A DNA stretch of 9,504 nt from Acidobacteriota bacterium. Lineage in GTDB: Bacteria > Acidobacteriota > Terriglobia > Terriglobales > Acidobacteriaceae. Of the stretch, positions 7,150-9,504 are shown piece by piece. A program made the position numbers and the translations under genes. The DNA lies in the NCBI GenBank assembly GCA_025353435.1, contig JANXQR010000618.1, forward strand, positions 1 to 9,504, given 5' to 3'. Below the pieces are notes generated by a model. That model was not told the origin of the DNA and ran no database searches. It saw nothing but the letters and a program-made list of their open reading frames with translations. Positions within the stretch are counted from its first letter, which is position 1, and every line of letters begins with the position of its first letter.

Positions 7150-7275
7150 ATGAACATTACTTCCCCGTTTTTCGTGGTTCCGATGATTGTCGCCGTGTTT
7201 GCAGCGTGCATTTTCTGGGGCACCAGCAGCAAGGAAGACGGCCATTCCGACCACGACGAGCACTCCGCGCACTAA
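7150..7275 (+). CDS. 41-residue membrane peptide with His/Asp-rich tail
   Basis: Short gene with a good ribosome binding site (GGCAGGGAG, 7134-7142) before ATG 7150. The peptide begins MNITSPFF, has one hydrophobic segment at about residues 7-24 (FFVVPMIVAVFAACIFWG), and ends in the hydrophilic tail SSKEDGHSDHDEHSAH, with four His and three Asp in the last ten residues or so. This is the plan of a single-pass inner-membrane protein with a small metal-binding-like tail. I do not recognise the family. The His tail and the upstream copper oxidase make a copper or other divalent-metal role thinkable, but that is inference; it is not in the oxidase transcript because a terminator and a 480-base gap separate them. 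A strong hairpin and AT repeats precede it, and 168 bases separate it from the next lipoprotein. Confidence 0.65.
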   Translation: MNITSPFFVVPMIVAVFAACIFWGTSSKEDGHSDHDEHSAH

Positions 7276-7373
7276 GCTTGCCCACTAACCACGCGCCCAT
7301 CATTCCTGTGCCGCGAAAGCGCCATGCTCCGTTCCTGCCCGGATCGTGGTAGAAAGAAGTCGCCCCTTTACGG

Positions 7374-7418
7374 CGCGTGGGGCAGGTTCTCGAAGGAACA
7401 AATCGGGATGCCCACGCG
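7374..7418 (+). promoter_or_regulatory. Stem-loop in the leader of the 7444 lipoprotein gene
   Basis: CGCGTGGG (7374-7381) pairs exactly with CCCACGCG (7411-7418); CA/TG continue the stem after one bulged G, and an inner GTTC (7386-7389) / GAAC (7396-7399) hairpin lies in the loop. There is no T run, so it is not a terminator. It ends 25 bases before the ATG, next to the ribosome binding site at 7426-7435. Confidence 0.4.
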
Positions 7419-7443
7419 TAACTCTGGGGAGAGGGCGATTGCC

Positions 7444-8064
7444 ATGACCTATAAATCGATGATGTTGCTTGCTGCTTCGCTGGCACTGGCCGCGGGAGTG
7501 GCGGGATGCCGTGTCCATGTGGACAAGGGCACGAACGGCGAGGACAAGACAGTGCAGGTGGACACGCCGTTTGGCGGCGTCCATGTGAACACGGACCAGG
7601 TTTCGGCGGCGGATCTGGGGCTACCGGTGTATCCGGGCGCCGAGCAGGTGAAGAACGACGATCAGCACAAGTCAGCGGACGTGCATCTTGGATTCGGCGA
7701 GTGGCAGTTGCGGGTACGCGCGGTGAACTATGAGACCTCCGACTCGAAGGAGCAAGTGGCCGCTTTTTACAAGAAGGCTCTGGGCCGCTATGGTGCGGTG
7801 CTGACCTGCGAGAACAAGTCGCCGGTTGGTTCGCCCACGGAGACGGGTGAGGGCCTGACGTGTTCCGACGACAGCAAGAACTCAAATATAAAGATCAACG
7901 ACAACGATTTTGGCTCCAAGAGTGACCTGCAATTGAAGGCCGGCTCCAAGCGTCATCAGCACATTGTAGGGTTTGAGCACGCCAAGGATGCCAAGACCAT
8001 GTTCGTACTCGTGGCCCTGGATATGCCGGCGGGGACCGCGGGGAATTCGGACAAGAGCGACTAA
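7444..8064 (+). CDS. Lipoprotein of unknown function
   Basis: A 206-residue exported protein that I cannot assign to a named family. The start at 7444 gives a clean lipoprotein signal: M-T-Y-K, a hydrophobic stretch, and lipobox VAGC with C22 lipidated. A purine-rich ribosome binding site (GGGGAGAGGG, 7426-7435) fits this start; the frame is open further up to 7324 but that extension would bury the signal and overlaps the leader hairpin. After the cysteine comes a charged, repetitive beta-like stretch (V-H-V-D, T-P-F-G-G-V-H-V-N), then GLPVYPGAE at 59-67, then SKEQVAAFYKKAL at about 102-114, which looks like a helix, and a Lys/Asp/Ser-rich C-terminal half. The 'LPVYPGA' followed by 'VAxFYxxxL' pattern is something I associate with exported proteins of Acidobacteria, without known function. 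It converges with the SGNH gene, 41 bases apart, with no clear terminator between them. Confidence 0.85.
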   Translation: MTYKSMMLLAASLALAAGVAGCRVHVDKGTNGEDKTVQVDTPFGGVHVNTDQVSAADLGLPVYPGAEQVKNDDQHKSADVHLGFGEWQLRVRAVNYETSDSKEQVAAFYKKALGRYGAVLTCENKSPVGSPTETGEGLTCSDDSKNSNIKINDNDFGSKSDLQLKAGSKRHQHIVGFEHAKDAKTMFVLVALDMPAGTAGNSDKSD

Positions 8065-8105
8065 ATGCGTCGCGAACTGGTCACGCGGCTCAACCATGTG
8101 ATGTT

Positions 8106-9131
8106 CTAATGGGCCGGTGCTCCGATGCGAGGTGATTCGATCGGTGCCTGACGAAGGTCTACTACCGTCAACTCATCGCCAAGTCGGAGAGTGAACTCGT
8201 GTACTCCGGGCAACGACATATGCAGATGATCCTCGAAATCGCCCTCTGACTTCATCCAATCACTGGCGTCGATAACCCGAATTCTCCGCTTTTGGGCGAG
8301 TTCGAGGAGTGCGACACGATATTGACTCCAAACCGATTGGGAATAGAAGTGCGATTGGTGATACGGCGACATAGGCATCAACAAAATCACGGCGTCCATG
8401 CCAGCGCGATGAGCCTGATCGAAAACAGATTCGAAACTTGAGTTGAAGTGATCGGGTTGGCGCAGAAAGGGATCGGCTACTTTGGCGAAATCCCGGGACG
8501 ACGCAGCTTCGAGTGCATCAAAGTCATCGACTCGGCCCATGCCGTTTGTTGCCACGTGAGGCATCCCCATCTTTCCCATCGAGCGCCGCAACAACTCCAC
8601 ATATTTCCATACGTTGGCGCGGTTCGCAATCATCGGCAGGTGCTGCAACAAGGCAACTTCGAATCGGTCGACCGAACCGAAACCGTAGACGGCAGCCACC
8701 TGACTTACAGGGAAACGGCGATCAAGGCCAACCATGCGATTGCCGGTTAGGTCAAGGGCCTTGTCGTGGCCTTCCTCAGTCAGTTGAAAGTCGAAAATGC
8801 CAACCACAACGGTGCGGATGGAGGGGTGAAGTTCCGATGCGTACTCGAAGAGCAGGCGTTGCTCGAATGGTTGGGACGCTCCGAGAGCCGCGTTGAGAGG
8901 AAGAAAAACAACGCCATGGGTCGCTGCATGGGCGGCAAGGAGGGGCTCATCCAGATGTCCATCCATCAACGAGTTGCCGATGAAGAGCAGGTTGGGATCG
9001 GAGGCGGTCCGAATCGCCTCAAGCTTTTTCCGGTAGGGCAGACGATGGGTCCAGGCATCAATGATCACGTTGACACCTGTGAAGCAAATCGCGGCGGTTA
9101 GGACACACGGCAGCAGTGGGTTTCGGTTCAT
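8106..9131 (-). CDS. Membrane-anchored SGNH-fold hydrolase/acyltransferase
   Basis: A 341-residue protein, probably partner of the MBOAT acyltransferase upstream in the same transcript, in the manner of DltD, AlgJ/AlgX or PatB: moving or removing acyl groups on extracellular polysaccharide. A hydrophobic segment at about residues 6-24 would anchor it in the inner membrane with the rest outside. The nucleophile motif is FIGNSLM with S54 (GNSL in place of GDSL). NAALGAS follows as the second SGNH block, VVVGIFDF stands where the GxND block is expected and lacks the usual Asn, and DHLH at 301-304 supplies the catalytic Asp/His pair. The start at 9131 lies 7 bases after the stop of the 58-residue ORF; TGGAC is a weak ribosome binding site, so translational coupling is likely. 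The MBOAT partnership is inferred from context. A plain esterase is the alternative. Confidence 0.75.
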   Translation of the reverse strand: MNRNPLLPCVLTAAICFTGVNVIIDAWTHRLPYRKKLEAIRTASDPNLLFIGNSLMDGHLDEPLLAAHAATHGVVFLPLNAALGASQPFEQRLLFEYASELHPSIRTVVVGIFDFQLTEEGHDKALDLTGNRMVGLDRRFPVSQVAAVYGFGSVDRFEVALLQHLPMIANRANVWKYVELLRRSMGKMGMPHVATNGMGRVDDFDALEAASSRDFAKVADPFLRQPDHFNSSFESVFDQAHRAGMDAVILLMPMSPYHQSHFYSQSVWSQYRVALLELAQKRRIRVIDASDWMKSEGDFEDHLHMSLPGVHEFTLRLGDELTVVDLRQAPIESPRIGAPAH

Positions 9132-9138
9132 GGGTCCA

Positions 9139-9315
9139 CTAGAAATCGATGTAAATGAACTTTGAGGACTGACCGCAAAACGCGTAAATCAGGAAGATGG
9201 CCACAGCCCAAACGACGGCGCGCGCGGCCCAATTAAAACGGCCGGCGAGAAACGCGGGAGGATCGTCGCATTCGCCGCCAAGGTACTCAAGGGTGTTGCG
9301 AAAGGTTGCCATCAT
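9139..9315 (-). CDS. 58-residue ORF with MBOAT-like C-terminal end
   Basis: Starts MMATFRNTLEYLGG and contains one membrane segment (about 29-46, WAARAVVWAVAIFLIYAF), ending GQSSKFIYIDF. Many MBOAT proteins of the AlgI type end in a last membrane helix and FxYFxF, so this reads like the missing C-terminal helix of the MBOAT protein encoded just before it. Its ATG overlaps the TGA of that frame in the classic ATGA manner (9315-9312). An AGGAGG (9330-9335) lies 14 bases upstream of the ATG, farther than usual. It may be a real small coupled protein, or the 3' end of a gene interrupted by a frameshift (natural or from sequencing). The frame stays open upstream to 9504, but that extension does not resemble MBOAT. 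Confidence 0.55.
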   Translation of the reverse strand: MMATFRNTLEYLGGECDDPPAFLAGRFNWAARAVVWAVAIFLIYAFCGQSSKFIYIDF

Positions 9316-9503
9316 GAGCCGATCAGCATCCTCCTGTAAAAGAGGATAGCAGTGTGAATATCCATGCAGAAGAATGGCCATGCCGCGTTCACCATCACGA
9401 ATGTGAGCAAACGGCTGGAGAAAACAGCCAACGGATGCGAACTGGGCTCGCCGCGCAGTTCGCGCCAGAGGCGATGCCCCGCCAGCATGAGCCCATGCAG
9501 AAG
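9312..9503 (-). CDS. MBOAT-family O-acyltransferase, C-terminal part (cut by window edge)
   Basis: The second reverse frame is open from the window edge to a TGA at 9312 and gives 63 residues starting LLHGLMLAGHRLWRELRGE and continuing RLLTFVMVNAAWPFF, then TAILFYRRMLIGS. HGL..A..RLWRE followed by a helix TFxxVxxxWxFF is the pattern after the catalytic His of AlgI/DltB-type MBOAT proteins, which transfer acyl groups across the inner membrane to polysaccharides. The catalytic His itself would lie beyond the window. The frame ends earlier than usual for the family, and the typical C-terminal signature appears in the overlapping 58-residue ORF instead. With the SGNH gene after it, this looks like a surface-glycan acylation operon. 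Confidence 0.65.
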   Translation of the reverse strand, partial: LLHGLMLAGHRLWRELRGEPSSHPLAVFSSRLLTFVMVNAAWPFFCMDIHTAILFYRRMLIGS

Positions 9504-9504
9504 C

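Noticed and set aside
7324..7443. Upstream start for the 7444 lipoprotein
   Set aside because: It would place 40 polar residues ahead of an ideal lipoprotein signal; the purine-rich binding site fits the ATG at 7444.
7157..7885. A 242-codon minus-strand frame across the micropeptide and lipoprotein genes
   Set aside because: Ser/Pro/Arg/Cys-rich product with no domain; it spans two plus-strand genes with good ribosome binding sites and signal sequences.
8065..8105. Terminator between the convergent genes
   Set aside because: Only short imperfect CG-rich pairings and no T run; not enough to call.
9316..9504. Extension of the 58-residue ORF upstream to ATG 9381 or the window edge
   Set aside because: The extra residues do not look like a membrane protein, whereas the overlapping frame has MBOAT features across the same bases.

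Overview
The window reads as GC-rich chromosomal DNA from a free-living bacterium. The style of the genes (a secreted GH38 mannosidase, a one-domain Ig-like lipoprotein beside a Tat-exported multicopper oxidase, a lipoprotein with a 'GLPVYPGAE' segment, an MBOAT/SGNH acyltransferase pair) is what I would expect in Acidobacteriota (Terriglobia). This is inference from gene content; no rRNA or other phylogenetic marker is present. There is no tRNA, rRNA, CRISPR array, IS element or phage gene.

Layout. 189-3536 (+): exported GH38 alpha-mannosidase, closed by a strong UUCG-loop terminator (3567-3592). 3593-3892: non-coding, with a CRP/FNR-like palindrome (3802-3817). 3893-4378 (+) and 4448-6565 (+): Ig-like lipoprotein and Tat-exported CotA/phenoxazinone-synthase-type multicopper oxidase, probably one transcript, closed by a near-copy of the first terminator (6645-6670). 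6671-7149: a 480-base stretch without a convincing gene. It carries a second CRP-like site with matching flanks (6779-6794), a 13-bp tandem AT repeat and a perfect 11-bp hairpin. 7150-7275 (+): a 41-residue single-pass membrane peptide with a His/Asp-rich tail. 7444-8064 (+): an unrecognised lipoprotein whose leader carries a stem-loop. On the minus strand, convergent with it, a probable polysaccharide O-acyltransferase operon enters from the right edge: the C-terminal end of an MBOAT protein (9312-9503), a 58-residue ORF overlapping it by ATGA (9139-9315) that carries an MBOAT-like C-terminal signature, and an SGNH-fold membrane-anchored hydrolase/transferase (8106-9131).

Most products act outside the cytoplasm: glycan trimming, copper-dependent oxidation, surface lipoproteins and exopolysaccharide or cell-wall acylation. 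The most unusual points are the MBOAT end split over two frames, the twin CRP-like sites with conserved flanks, and the structured intergenic region before the His-tailed micropeptide. I found no clear evidence of a wholly new multi-gene system.
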